A DNA stretch of 64,000 nt from Enterovibrio coralii (GCF_001559595.1 NZ_LNTY01000006.1:620001-684000), one strand, 5' to 3'; shown: positions 1 through 9,375, counted from the stretch's first letter. Numbers and translations: made by a program. The notes: generated by a model not told the origin, from the letters alone.

Positions 1-86
1 ACAACTTTTTCGTCTCTCGTGTTTTTAACTGTCATATTTAGAGTTAAAATGGTTTACTAACCCATTGGTGAATAAGCAGGCGATCC

Positions 87-971
87 ATGAGAAGCAGTCA
101 GATTGAGATGTTCCTCACTGCCGTAGAAACTGGCTCTATTGCCGGGGCAGCGAGAGACTTGGAAAAGAGTCGCACAACGGTGAGTGCCGCCATCAGTGCA
201 TTGGAAGACAGCTTGGGTGTAGAGCTTCTCGCACGCTCAGGAAATAGCGTCACATTAACCGACGTTGGCCGCATGGTTCATGACGATTGCGAACGATTGC
301 TGCAAGCCTCCTACGACATTCAAGCCAAATGTCGACAGTTTGAAAGTGGCGTTGAATCAGCACTCCGCATTGGTCGGGATGACGCACTTCCTGAGTCGTT
401 TTGGCGAACGACCATGCGTGAAATTCAACGCCTCTTTCCCTCATCCAGTGTGTCTTTGTATGTTGCGCCGCCGCCAGAGCTCTATGAAATGGCGGATGAA
501 AACATGATCGACGTAGCTTTTGGTTTGTTACCTGAAACGCGCGCGTTTGGCCGCATCAACAAGAAGAAGCTCGGACAAGTACGCATGATGTCCGTGGTGC
601 ACAAAGACCACCCGCTTGCCGCCGTCAAACGCATCCAGCGTGCAGACTTGGAAAGATATACCGAAATCACCCTCGCCTATGTGGATGACGAAGGCCTCAA
701 AGCCTTGGACCCAATCTCCCCTCACTACATCGCACTGCCATTTTATGAACACCTTCGCGATGCAGTACTCGACGGTTCAGGCTGGGCAAACGTGCCTTCA
801 GCGTTACTGCGTAAATACCTACGAAGCGGCACGCTGCAAGTGCTTAGGCACTCCAACGCCATGCAATGGCAACCTTACGGAGAGATCACCGCCATGGATG
901 CACGTGGTGGTGCACTGACTGCATGGCTGTCTGACCGTTTAGAGAACTACCTTGTGGCGGAAGCAGAGTAA
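87..971 (+). CDS. LysR family transcriptional regulator
   Basis: A 294-residue protein of normal LysR length. Residues 1-60 form the winged helix-turn-helix (GSIAGAARDLEKSRTTVSAA is the recognition region), followed by a linker helix and an effector-binding domain from about residue 90. The ATG at 87 follows a purine-rich AGGCG. It lies 96 bp upstream of, and in the same direction as, the zinc carboxypeptidase-like gene, which is therefore a possible target. The effector is unknown. LysR identity is clear from the N-terminal pattern; the specific regulon is inference only. Confidence 0.9.
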   Translation: MRSSQIEMFLTAVETGSIAGAARDLEKSRTTVSAAISALEDSLGVELLARSGNSVTLTDVGRMVHDDCERLLQASYDIQAKCRQFESGVESALRIGRDDALPESFWRTTMREIQRLFPSSSVSLYVAPPPELYEMADENMIDVAFGLLPETRAFGRINKKKLGQVRMMSVVHKDHPLAAVKRIQRADLERYTEITLAYVDDEGLKALDPISPHYIALPFYEHLRDAVLDGSGWANVPSALLRKYLRSGTLQVLRHSNAMQWQPYGEITAMDARGGALTAWLSDRLENYLVAEAE

Positions 972-1067
972 TATCTCACCACTCAAACACCCGCACCATG
1001 AATTGTCGTTGCAGTCATGTTGCACAGTGGTACTCTCTTTGCGTACCAAATCATTAAGGAAACGAGA

Positions 1068-1988
1068 ATGAGCACATCAAACACATTCCCAATTGGCACA
1101 TTTGGCCAGCCTTGGGGGGACGAAGAAAAAGCGCAATGGTTGGCGACAACCAGCATCAAGCGTAGCTACAAAGACGATGTGATCACCAAGATCGATGCAC
1201 TTAAAGATCGATTCGACGTCACCCAATACGGCGCATTGTCATTCGACAGCGAACGCTACCCTCAGTTTGGTATTCGCAGCCGTGACTTTGATGCGTCAAA
1301 ACCTACCATTTTGATCACGGGTGGTGTTCACGGTTATGAAACCAGCGGCGTTCACGGCGCGCTGAAGTTTCTGGATACCGAAGCACTTGGCTTTACTGAA
1401 CATTTCAACTTTGTTGTCGCACCATGCGTTAGCCCATGGGGTTACGAGACGATTAACCGTTGGAATCCACGCGCTGTAGATCCAAACCGTTCGTTTGTTG
1501 AAAACAGCCCAGCAGAAGAATCTGCAAATGTGATGGCATTTGTTAAAGGTCTTGGCATCGACATCTTCTGTCATATCGATCTTCATGAAACAACCGATAC
1601 TGACGAATCTGAATTCCGCCCAGCTCTGGCAGCTCGCGACGGCAAAGAATACGAAGAAGATGTGATCCCTGATGGTTTTTACCTGGTTGGCGACAGCGAT
1701 ATGCCAAACACTGAATTCCAAACAGCGATCATCGATGAAGTCCGCAAAGTGACTCATATTGCGCCGCCAGACGACAACGGCAATATCATTGGTGCGCCAA
1801 TTGAACAAGAAGGCGTGATCAACTACCCAACCAAGACATTGGGTCTATGCAGTGGCTTTACCAACTGCCAATACGGCACAACCACTGAAGTGTACCCAGA
1901 TAGCCCGAAAGTCACCGACGAAGAATGTAATGACGCGCAAGTAGCGGCTATTCGCGGTGCATTGAACTATTTGATCGCCCACCAGTAA
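1068..1988 (+). CDS. M14-family zinc carboxypeptidase / succinylglutamate desuccinylase-like protein
   Basis: A 306-residue cytoplasmic protein with no signal peptide. The start at 1068 is preferred over an upstream ATG (1017) because AAGGA sits 7 bases before it. Zinc-site residues are visible: H88 and E91 in GVHGYE, the substrate-binding pair N140-R141 in DPNRSF, and H173 in HIDLHE; a late TTEVYP supplies the probable catalytic glutamate. This arrangement fits the M14 peptidase / aspartoacylase superfamily, which hydrolyses C-terminal amino acids or acyl-amino acids. The substrate cannot be read from the sequence. A LysR gene lies just upstream and a strong terminator just downstream, so it is probably a single-gene transcript. 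Confidence 0.8.
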   Translation: MSTSNTFPIGTFGQPWGDEEKAQWLATTSIKRSYKDDVITKIDALKDRFDVTQYGALSFDSERYPQFGIRSRDFDASKPTILITGGVHGYETSGVHGALKFLDTEALGFTEHFNFVVAPCVSPWGYETINRWNPRAVDPNRSFVENSPAEESANVMAFVKGLGIDIFCHIDLHETTDTDESEFRPALAARDGKEYEEDVIPDGFYLVGDSDMPNTEFQTAIIDEVRKVTHIAPPDDNGNIIGAPIEQEGVINYPTKTLGLCSGFTNCQYGTTTEVYPDSPKVTDEECNDAQVAAIRGALNYLIAHQ

Positions 1989-2010
1989 TCCTGCCGGTCA
2001 CCTAACTACT

Positions 2011-2035
2011 AAGAGCGACCTTCGGGTCGCTCTTT
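2011..2035 (+). terminator. Rho-independent terminator after the carboxypeptidase gene
   Basis: AAGAGCGACC, loop TTCG, GGTCGCTCTT followed by T-rich sequence: a ten-pair stem with a stable UUCG tetraloop 22 bases after the stop codon. Confidence 0.93.
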
Positions 2036-2121
2036 CGTTTCAATGCTAAGACCAAGTTCGCTCTCACCAATGAGGCGCGACCTGTCGTTGAAGCTTTCTA
2101 CACTGCTCAGAGACATAAGGA

Positions 2122-2532
2122 ATGAAGTATATGCCAAGAGCTAAAGCCACGATAAAGATCATCCACGCATTAGAGCACCTCGTGCTCACGCTTATCATCC
2201 TTGCTACGACGTATGCGATTGGTGAAGAGATTTACCTCATTATCGTCAACCGCACTGTCACCGTCGGCGACTTGCTTTTGATGTTTATCTACCTCGAAGT
2301 GCTTGCCATGGTGTCTATCTTCTTCGAGTCCGGCAAAGTGCCCGTTCGTATGCCGCTTTACATTGGTATCGTTGCTCTTGCCCGCTATCTAATCTTGGAC
2401 CTCAAGAACATGGATGATTGGCGCATCATCACTATCTCAATTGCCGGTTTAATCATGGCAATCAGTGTCTTCATCATCAGAATTGGTCATGTGAAGTTTC
2501 CGTATCCATCCGGCTCTCATGGTGACGATTAA
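2122..2532 (+). CDS. psiE: PsiE-family phosphate-starvation-inducible inner-membrane protein
   Basis: A 136-residue protein with four hydrophobic segments (about residues 15-40, 50-72, 75-95 and 105-125), the usual size and layout of PsiE. The pattern around the LLLMFIYLEVLAMV segment and the following short loop matches this family. PsiE is a phosphate-starvation-inducible membrane protein whose molecular role is not established. The gene stands alone between a terminator and a long leader region. No Pho box was identified by eye. Confidence 0.8.
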   Translation: MKYMPRAKATIKIIHALEHLVLTLIILATTYAIGEEIYLIIVNRTVTVGDLLLMFIYLEVLAMVSIFFESGKVPVRMPLYIGIVALARYLILDLKNMDDWRIITISIAGLIMAISVFIIRIGHVKFPYPSGSHGDD

Positions 2533-2675
2533 CTTTTTTCTCGCGCCAAATTAATTATTTCACTAAATAAATTAATGCCGAATCATAAATACGCTTTCGA
2601 CTCGAGATCACACAAACAAATCAATTACAGAAAATCACCTTAACCCTATGTCTTAATGACAAATATTGTAAAATC

Positions 2676-2766
2676 GTGACCTCTACCAAGCTTATAGGTC
2701 GCCGTATGTTAAATAGGTTACCGTAGGTCACGTCTTAGCCCAAATTTGGTTGTTTGGGCTCTTTTT
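2676..2766 (+). ncRNA. Structured leader or small-RNA candidate ending in a terminator hairpin
   Basis: In the 285-base gap before the hexosaminidase, CGTGACCT (2676-2683) can pair with AGGTCACG (2725-2732). This is followed by the hairpin AGCCCAAA / TTTGGGCT (2737-2760) and a T run (2761-2766). A TGTAAAAT extended -10-like box lies at 2667-2674 with no clear -35. The ensemble looks like a roughly 90-nucleotide Hfq-type small RNA or a transcription attenuator 50 bases before the gene start. It may instead simply be the distal terminator of psiE. No known RNA family was recognised. Confidence 0.4.
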
Positions 2767-2817
2767 AATTTATAGGTTGAAATAAATCCAATGACCCTAT
2801 GAAGTAAAAGGATACCT

Positions 2818-5235
2818 ATGAAAAAGACTGTACTCAGCCTCTTTGTGTCTACCGTATTAATGGCACCTGCTGCACTGGCTGATGCACCAAACACCGACCT
2901 ACAGCTGATGCCTTACCCAAAAGAAGTCACCCTGTTGGACGGTAAAACAGAAATCAACCAAGACTTTTCTGTCTATATTTCAGGCTACTCTTCTGAACGT
3001 TTAGACAAACTGACCCAACGCATTATTGAGCGTGTTCAAAACCAAACCGGTTTACTGCTAAAAGACCCTATCGCTAAAAATAAAGACCAAGCAACCCTAG
3101 TGATAGACGTTAAGCAGGCTGCGAAGTCTGACGTTCAAAACATCAATACTGATGAGTCCTACCAACTCGTCAGCAAGAACAATCAAATTGTCCTGTCTGC
3201 CGACTATCCTGACGGTGCCATTGATGGCGCAGAGACCTTCTTGCAGCTCATCACTTTCGATAAAAACGCCACCTTTGTTCCTAATGTAAAGATTGACGAC
3301 GAACCGCGCTTTAAACATCGTGGCCTACTGATTGATTCTTCTCGTCATTTCGTTGAATTGGATACCATCAAACGTCAAATCGACGGTATGGCATCCGCAA
3401 AACTTAACGTGCTGCACTGGCACTTAACGGATGACCAAGGCTGGCGTATCGAGTCAAAAGCCTATCCATTGCTGCAAGAAACATCCTTGGGTGGTCAGTT
3501 CTACACACAAGAAGAACTGAAAGACGTGGTTAGCTATGCGCGAGACCGTGGTATCCGCGTCGTACCTGAAATCAACTTGCCGTCTCACGCCAGCCAAATC
3601 GTGAAGGCTTACCCTAATCTGGGGTCTGGCGATCCTTCCACTTATGAAGGAACGATTGAATGGGGTGTTTTCCCACCTCTGCTCGATCCAACCAACCCTG
3701 AAGTGTTCGAGTTCGTTGATGCCATCGTCGGTGAAATGGCCGAGATCTTCCCAGACAAATCACTTCACATTGGCGGCGACGAACCTTTGTATGGCGAGTG
3801 GGAAAACAACACTCGTATTCAGAAATACATGAAAGAGCACGACATTAAGGACGAGCGCGGGTTGCAGGCTCACTTTAATGCCAAGGTACAGAAAATCCTG
3901 ACCAAACACGGCAAAGACATGAGCGGTTGGGATGAAATCCTTCACCCAGATCTGCCAAAAACCATCACGATTCAATCTTGGCGTGGTCACGAATCACTGG
4001 AGAATGCAGCGGCCGAAGGCTATCAAGGTATCCTTTCCACGGGTTACTACATCGACCAGCCTCAACCAACCGATTACCACTACCGCAATGACCCAATCCC
4101 AACGGGTTTGACGGTGGACGATTCGCTGCATGCTGGCGAAACGTTTGAAACCTACACCTGGCGCAAACCGCGCGGGAAAGGCTCAGACCGCACCGGTACG
4201 CTAACGATCATCACAGATAAGAATGGCGATGCCCGCGCATTTACAGATTACGCAGGCAAACCGCGCGCTGAAGTCTTTGTGACAGAGTATGAAGCGGGTA
4301 AACGCTTTGTGGGCCATTTTGACAACTTCATGTCTTACACCAATTTTGTACTCGATATTGAAGACGGCGAAATCCAACCTGATACGTCTTACCAAGTCGT
4401 CGGCAATGTGCGTTGGCCAACCTCTGGTGAAAAAACGGCAGGCAGCGATATCAAAAACTCGGCGATCCCAGAACACACACGCCCATCCGCACTGCCTAAA
4501 GAGCTTGAAAGTAAGATCCTAGGCGGCGAGATGACGCTTTGGGCAGAAAATGTCTCTGACGAAACGCTGGCCGTGCGCCTCTACCCTCGTGCCTATGCGA
4601 TCGCAGAGCGTTTCTGGTCACCAAAAGACCTGACAGACGAAGACTCGATGTTTGAACGTATGCAAAGCGTGTCTGCATGGGCAACGGTGTCTGTAGGACT
4701 AGAGCATGAAACCAGCCCTTACACCATGCGTGTGCGACTGGCTGGCACCACGGATGTGTCGCCGCTTAACACGTTAGCAACCTACATTGAGCCAGCGCAG
4801 TACTACGCGAGAAACTGGATCAAGTTTAACAACGGTGTTTACCATCAGTTCGAGCGTTTAAACCGTTACGTCGATACCTTGGTCGTTGAGTCCTACCGTG
4901 TTCGTGACATGGAGAAGCTTGCTGCATCGCCAACGGCTGAAAACCTGAAAGCGTTGCAAAGTGACTTCAGCACAGTGATCGGCAACCACGATGCGGTGGT
5001 TGCGATGATGAAGAGAAACCATTCCATGTCGGACTCAGTGGCTGCAGCAAAAGCCGCTTACGAGATGGCGAAACTGGGTAACGCATTAGTCGACATGAAG
5101 CTTGAGAACACCACGCTCTCATCAAAAGACATTGCCAAATACCAGAAGCAAATTGCTGATGCAGCACAACCTAAAGACGAAATCATTGTGGCCTTGGTAA
5201 GACCGGTAGAAATCCTGCTGAATTCCTTCAAGTAG
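2818..5235 (+). CDS. GH20 beta-N-acetylhexosaminidase (chitobiase type)
   Basis: An 805-residue exported enzyme expected to release terminal N-acetylglucosamine from chitin oligosaccharides. A signal peptide ends at ALA-D (residues 1-21). An N-terminal GH20 accessory domain spans about residues 25-160, then the catalytic barrel begins at RFKHRGLLIDSSRHF. The catalytic pair D321-E322 lies in HIGGDE, and a late barrel tryptophan W575 in GGEMTLWAE. The roughly 250 residues between them include a beta-rich, threonine-rich insertion (about 410-530). A helical C-terminal region follows from about residue 660. AAAGGA lies 6 bases before the ATG. Family assignment is firm; exact substrate and location (periplasm or outside) are inferred. 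Confidence 0.93.
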   Translation: MKKTVLSLFVSTVLMAPAALADAPNTDLQLMPYPKEVTLLDGKTEINQDFSVYISGYSSERLDKLTQRIIERVQNQTGLLLKDPIAKNKDQATLVIDVKQAAKSDVQNINTDESYQLVSKNNQIVLSADYPDGAIDGAETFLQLITFDKNATFVPNVKIDDEPRFKHRGLLIDSSRHFVELDTIKRQIDGMASAKLNVLHWHLTDDQGWRIESKAYPLLQETSLGGQFYTQEELKDVVSYARDRGIRVVPEINLPSHASQIVKAYPNLGSGDPSTYEGTIEWGVFPPLLDPTNPEVFEFVDAIVGEMAEIFPDKSLHIGGDEPLYGEWENNTRIQKYMKEHDIKDERGLQAHFNAKVQKILTKHGKDMSGWDEILHPDLPKTITIQSWRGHESLENAAAEGYQGILSTGYYIDQPQPTDYHYRNDPIPTGLTVDDSLHAGETFETYTWRKPRGKGSDRTGTLTIITDKNGDARAFTDYAGKPRAEVFVTEYEAGKRFVGHFDNFMSYTNFVLDIEDGEIQPDTSYQVVGNVRWPTSGEKTAGSDIKNSAIPEHTRPSALPKELESKILGGEMTLWAENVSDETLAVRLYPRAYAIAERFWSPKDLTDEDSMFERMQSVSAWATVSVGLEHETSPYTMRVRLAGTTDVSPLNTLATYIEPAQYYARNWIKFNNGVYHQFERLNRYVDTLVVESYRVRDMEKLAASPTAENLKALQSDFSTVIGNHDAVVAMMKRNHSMSDSVAAAKAAYEMAKLGNALVDMKLENTTLSSKDIAKYQKQIADAAQPKDEIIVALVRPVEILLNSFK

Positions 5236-5258
5236 TTTCCGTCTTTCTATACGAAAAT

Positions 5259-5284
5259 AGCCACCGCGAGGTGGCTGTTTTTTT
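5259..5284. terminator. Bidirectional terminator between the GH20 and exonuclease genes
   Basis: AGCCACC, loop GCGA, GGTGGCT followed by G and eight T on the plus strand. The reverse strand reads out into TATTTT, so it can serve both convergent genes. Confidence 0.92.
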
Positions 5285-5303
5285 AGTGCAAAGCGTTACC
5301 CAT

Positions 5304-5924
5304 TTAGGCTCTGGCTTTGTTCAACAATTGCGTCATCGCTGATTTGCTGGTTTTGCTGATGGTTTGCATCAAACCGAAGTTTGGTTCGGTGATGTTTTTC
5401 TCCTTCAACTCATCAATCATCAACAACCACAATCTCGCTGTCATTTCGGCATCAGCTAATGCACGGTGAAAAATGCCGTCATTATCAATTTGCTTGTAGC
5501 GAACCAAATCACCCAGCTTGTGCGTTGGTGCATCTTGAATCAAACGTCGTGCAATCAGCATGGAACACGCAAACTGCCCTTTGTAACGAACATTCAATCG
5601 CTCAAGCTCCGCATCCAGAAACCGTTTATCGAAAGATGCATTGTGAGCAACCAAATGGCTGTCACCCATAAATGCTGCAAACGCCGACATTGCTTCTTCA
5701 CAGCTTGGCGCAGTGCGAAGCATATTGTTAGTAATGCCCGTGTAGCCTTCGATAAAACTGCTAACGCGAAATCCTGGGTTCATCAATTGTTGAAAGGTCT
5801 CCACAACCTCACCGTCCACCAGCTTGACCGCACCAATTTCGATAGCGCGGTCTCCCATGTTCGGCGATAAACCCGTGGTCTCGAAGTCGAGGACAACAAC
5901 CGTATTGGCAGGCGTTAATGGCAT
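5304..5924 (-). CDS. DnaQ-like 3'-5' exonuclease (DEDDh)
   Basis: A 206-residue protein with the three exonuclease motifs: ExoI D13-x-E15 in LDFETTGL, ExoII aspartate in HNASFDKRF, and ExoIII with histidine and aspartate in HRALADAEM, defining the DEDDh subclass. The start at 5924 (MPLTPAN) is preferred; longer readings run back into the upstream ABC-F gene. Proteins of this size act as stand-alone nucleases or as relatives of the polymerase III epsilon subunit; without a polymerase-binding tail this one is probably not the replicative proofreader. It lies 77 bases downstream of the ABC-F gene and may be co-transcribed with it. Confidence 0.85.
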   Translation of the reverse strand: MPLTPANTVVVLDFETTGLSPNMGDRAIEIGAVKLVDGEVVETFQQLMNPGFRVSSFIEGYTGITNNMLRTAPSCEEAMSAFAAFMGDSHLVAHNASFDKRFLDAELERLNVRYKGQFACSMLIARRLIQDAPTHKLGDLVRYKQIDNDGIFHRALADAEMTARLWLLMIDELKEKNITEPNFGLMQTISKTSKSAMTQLLNKARA

Positions 5925-6001
5925 TGAATAAACCCGTCTAAATCTAACTACATCATGAAAGCCGAGAGTATACAGATAACCGAAGCCCAAACAAAAACCC
6001 T

Positions 6002-7579
6002 TTACTGCTCTACTAGCCTCAATACCTCCATTTCCCCGCAATCGTCGACAAAGCTTTCGTCGTGACTGACCAATATCATTGCCCCTTTGAACGCTCGCAA
6101 CGTGCTCGCTAAAACAAGTTTGGATGAGATGTCCAAATGGTTGTCAGGCTCATCCAGCAGCAACAGCGGCATTTGTTCTTGATGGCTTATGATCAAAATG
6201 GCCAGTTTCATTTTCTCGCCACCACTCAACGCACCGATTTGACGAAATACGGTATCGCGTCGAAATCCAATGCCAGCTAATAGAGTACGCGCGTCCATCT
6301 CTGAAATATGAGGGCAGAACCCCCGAAGGCACTCGAGCATTGACTGCTCGTCATCCAACAAGCTGACATGCTGGTCGAGGTAAAACATAGGGGTGTTGAC
6401 GGACAACTCACCAGATATAAGCGGCACATCGCCTTTCAACACCTTCAGCAATGTCGACTTTCCGCTTCCATTTCCTCCTTGAAGATGTACTCGCTGATTC
6501 GGTTTCATAGAAAAATTGATTGGCAGACAACTTCCGAAAGGCAATTGCCCTTCAAACACCGAAAATAAACGGCCGCCTTTGCTCTGTTCAGACACGACAG
6601 AGAAGCTCTGTGTCTTAATCTGTTCACGCTTCTGCGTCAAAGAAGCCGCTTTTCGTTGTAGTGTATCTCGGCGTGCATTTTCATTGATAAGGCGTTTGGA
6701 GACCGACGATCCCGCACTGCTTCTCATCGCATTGAGCAGGATTTTCGGCTGACCACCCTTTTGTCTTATCTTTTCGCCTTGCGCTCTTCGTATGGCGGCC
6801 TTCTCTTTGTTTTTCTGCGCTTGCATGTCTAGCTGACGAATTTGTCTTTCGGTCGAAGCAATTTTCCTTTCTAACGCATCTTGCTCCAGACAACGTTGCT
6901 TATCATAAGCATCATAATTGCCACCATATTGGAAGAGCCCTTTTGAGGTTAGTTCCCAAATCGCCTCCATTTCTCGAAGCAATTGGCGATGATGACTAAT
7001 CAGCAACACCTTGCCGTTGAACTCACCTATTTTCTCCAATAGCCAGCGTTGCCCTTCTGCATCGAGGTGGTTCGTAGGCTCATCCAAAATGAGTAAGTCA
7101 TGACCTTGTCTAAACAATTGCCACAACCTCAGTCGTGATAGCTGTCCGCCACTCAATGATCGAACAGGGAAGTGAGGGTTCTGAGGCAGTTTCATCTCTG
7201 CCAGCATCTCGTTCAACTCAGTAACAAGATTCCATTGCTCTCCAATGATGTCGAACCACTTTTGCTCAACGCTACCCGCCTCTATCTGTTCAATGGCTTC
7301 AATGCGCTTGGCCACACCTAAAAACGAAGCAATGCTCATCTCACCAAAATTTGAGAGTGCCTCGCTTTGTCGATAGACGCCGATATGTGATGAACAATGT
7401 ACTGAACCTTCAGTCGGCTGAAGTTCGCCCACTATCAATGACACTAAGCAAGATTTTCCGACACCATTGCGGCCTACAAGACCAGTGCGTTTGGCCGTCA
7501 AGGTGAACGACAAATGTTGAAAAAGCGTTTCGCCATTGGCAAAACGAAGAGAAAGATGACTAGCTTGAAGTAACGGCAT
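6002..7579 (-). CDS. ABC-F family ATPase (duplicated ATP-binding cassette protein)
   Basis: A 525-residue soluble protein with two ABC cassettes and no membrane segments. Cassette 1 has Walker A GRNGVGKS, signature LSGGQ and Walker B LLILDEPTNHLD. A basic, coiled linker (about residues 220-320) separates it from cassette 2 with GGNGSGKS, LSGGEK and LLLLDEPDNHLD. ABC-F proteins act on the ribosome during translation or give antibiotic protection; which role applies here is not readable. A strong AGGAGGG precedes the start. The exonuclease gene follows on the same strand. Confidence 0.9.
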   Translation of the reverse strand: MPLLQASHLSLRFANGETLFQHLSFTLTAKRTGLVGRNGVGKSCLVSLIVGELQPTEGSVHCSSHIGVYRQSEALSNFGEMSIASFLGVAKRIEAIEQIEAGSVEQKWFDIIGEQWNLVTELNEMLAEMKLPQNPHFPVRSLSGGQLSRLRLWQLFRQGHDLLILDEPTNHLDAEGQRWLLEKIGEFNGKVLLISHHRQLLREMEAIWELTSKGLFQYGGNYDAYDKQRCLEQDALERKIASTERQIRQLDMQAQKNKEKAAIRRAQGEKIRQKGGQPKILLNAMRSSAGSSVSKRLINENARRDTLQRKAASLTQKREQIKTQSFSVVSEQSKGGRLFSVFEGQLPFGSCLPINFSMKPNQRVHLQGGNGSGKSTLLKVLKGDVPLISGELSVNTPMFYLDQHVSLLDDEQSMLECLRGFCPHISEMDARTLLAGIGFRRDTVFRQIGALSGGEKMKLAILIISHQEQMPLLLLDEPDNHLDISSKLVLASTLRAFKGAMILVSHDESFVDDCGEMEVLRLVEQ

Positions 7580-8048
7580 AAAAGCCCTCCTGTAGGCAGG
7601 AAGAGCTGGCGCAGCATTAGCTCACATTACGAATAAGTACCGTAAAGAAAACGTACGTATAGAGCAAAAATAAGAAAAGACGACTACGCCGACTAACCCT
7701 GCAGATCCAAAAAGTTGAGATGTGGTATTGGATAACAGGACTTAGTTTTTCATCGGGGCGTAGACTCCTAGAGAAGTGATGGCTGCAATGTACTCTCAAT
7801 GTGTCGGGAAAAGCAACGCCACTTTGCTCTTCAGTCAGGAAAGCTACAATTTTTGTGAGCGAACCCTGCTAAGGAAGTGACATACCGTTTCGCAACGATG
7901 AATCAAACGAGTGCCTACTGAAAAAGCAAACTAGTGAGCGGCGCACAATCAGCGACGACATACGTTCAGTGTGTCTTCTCAGCATTTTGATGCGTCAAAC
8001 ACACAGGCAGAAAGACCTGCCTGTTTAAAATTAGATAAGGACGATTTA
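7580..8048. other. Intergenic region upstream of the divergent ABC-F gene and small secreted protein
   Basis: No convincing gene, although a 60-codon open frame exists on the minus strand. It must hold the divergent promoters. Near the right end CAGGCAG (8004-8010) and CTGCCTG (8017-8023) form a hairpin followed by TTTAAAATT, just upstream of the ribosome-binding site of the next gene. Confidence 0.5.
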
Positions 8049-8546
8049 ATGAAAAAATTTATCAACGTTGCGTTGCTAGGCATGTTGTTTTCTGCACCCA
8101 CGTTTGCAGATGAAGCATTTGTTATTAAGTTGGTGGATCCACTCGATGAAGAAGAATTTTACTGTTTAGATATCACCGGGCACAAAACCAGCTTGAAACT
8201 TGATGACCCACTACAAGCCCACACCTGTAAAAAGGCGTCTGACGATCAATTGTTCGTTTTAGAACAAAGCACGTTAAAAATGCCAGCGTATGACCGCTGT
8301 CTAACCGCTGCAGGTTCGAGTAATACGTCTCTGCCCGGCAGTACATTGTTAGTGAGGGAGTGCAATGGTGGCGTGACGCAAAACTTTAGTGTGTTGGAGT
8401 CAGGGAAAGTGCAATTGGAAGGTTCTGACCTTTGTATTGCGGCGGGTAATGTGAGCAAAGTGGCGTCGGGCCCAAGCATTTGTGGCGAATCGCGAGCTTA
8501 CAACCTTGTTCTACGACCGATCCCAAGTTGGTTACGTGGCAATTAG
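8049..8546 (+). CDS. Small secreted protein with ricin-like (beta-trefoil) repeats
   Basis: A 165-residue protein. The start at 8049 follows ATAAGGA by 8 bases and yields a clear signal peptide ending FADE (about residue 19). The mature part has six cysteines and repeats such as DRCLTAAG and DLCIAAG with adjacent QNF/QLE strands, resembling ricin-B beta-trefoil units. Such domains bind sugars, but the typical QxW triads are weak, so the carbohydrate-binding role is only a suggestion. It is a monocistronic gene. A periplasmic or secreted cysteine-rich protein of unknown function is the safe reading. Confidence 0.6.
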   Translation: MKKFINVALLGMLFSAPTFADEAFVIKLVDPLDEEEFYCLDITGHKTSLKLDDPLQAHTCKKASDDQLFVLEQSTLKMPAYDRCLTAAGSSNTSLPGSTLLVRECNGGVTQNFSVLESGKVQLEGSDLCIAAGNVSKVASGPSICGESRAYNLVLRPIPSWLRGN

Positions 8547-8623
8547 GCCACTGATTCCCCTACAAGAGAGTTCAATGAGCAGAGGTCGCCCTTCGCTCAT
8601 TGTTTATTGCTAATGGCCAGTGC

Positions 8624-8896
8624 TCATTCGCGATTCTTTTGCCTTTCCGCACTCACGTACATCACATTGCATGCCCCCGGTGTAATGTTCAATACGCCAA
8701 ATGAGTCATAAGGTGGCTCTCCCTGCTCTTCATCCAGTATCGCGATACCTTTGGGGTGTTTCCTTAGTGAAATCGTCAGCATCTCGCCGTTGTCGAGTTC
8801 AATGAACACTTCATTGCTTGAGATCTCAATTTCATTCCCTTGCTCATCTTTATAATAAGCACGGTAGTCATTTTTCTCTGACATCTTTGGTTCCAT
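8624..8896 (-). CDS. Conserved hypothetical small acidic protein
   Basis: A 90-residue soluble, acidic protein. AAGGA six bases upstream supports the ATG at 8896 rather than the methionine four codons later. The sequence suggests a beta-rich fold (SSNEVFIELDNGEMLTISLR) with an ILDEEQGEPPYDSF loop, but no family is recognised. It is convergent with the small secreted protein gene. Evidence that it is real rests on the ribosome-binding site and plausible composition. Confidence 0.6.
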   Translation of the reverse strand: MEPKMSEKNDYRAYYKDEQGNEIEISSNEVFIELDNGEMLTISLRKHPKGIAILDEEQGEPPYDSFGVLNITPGACNVMYVSAERQKNRE

Positions 8897-9375
8897 TTAA
8901 AATCCTTCGAGGAATAAGCATATCACTGTGTCGCAATAGCAGTGACCGTTTTTCATCAACATGCGCACTTCGCCTGGAGGTCAATAAAAATACGGCTTTC
9001 GAATATAAATCGCTTTGCGAAATTAAAAACTCAAAAAACAAAGCACTCAATATAAGGCGAGTATATGGGGAAATTAAAACTTTGAGCAAGCCACACTGTT
9101 CAAGCCGACACTTATCTGACTTCAGTTTTTAAAACCATGCTTCATTTCATATTTTTGATCTACGTTTACACTGTCGATTAAGAATTATTCCAACGATCAC
9201 ATATCCCGCACAAAAACCCCATAAATTGAGCCTTGTAGATTATTTCACCATCTGGTTCACATTAAATATCTTCGTACTCAATATACTCGAAAAGGTAAAC
9301 GTTTTCACAACGGTGTTTTGAAGAAAACTTACACCCTACAACCTATATAAAATAACAACATTTAGGACCTACCCT
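8897..9375. other. AT-rich intergenic region upstream of mglB
   Basis: A 479-base region without a supported gene. Its right end carries the GalR/GalS-like operator and an AT-rich TATATAAAAT stretch before mglB. The rest shows no recognisable RNA or repeat. Confidence 0.5.
9293..9308 (+). promoter_or_regulatory. GalR/GalS-type operator upstream of mglB
   Basis: AGGTAAACGTTTTCAC is a near-palindrome centred on CG, close to the GTGnAAnCGnTTnCAC operator of the galactose regulators. It lies 67 bases before the mglB start, where repression of a galactose transport operon is expected. Assignment is by pattern only. Confidence 0.65.

Noticed and set aside
1296..1808. A 170-codon open frame on the minus strand inside the carboxypeptidase gene.
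   Set aside because: Shadow of the real gene; the plus-strand frame carries the conserved metal-binding residues.
2600..2615. CRP-site-like half TCACA before the hexosaminidase gene.
   Set aside because: The partner half-site matches only one of five bases.
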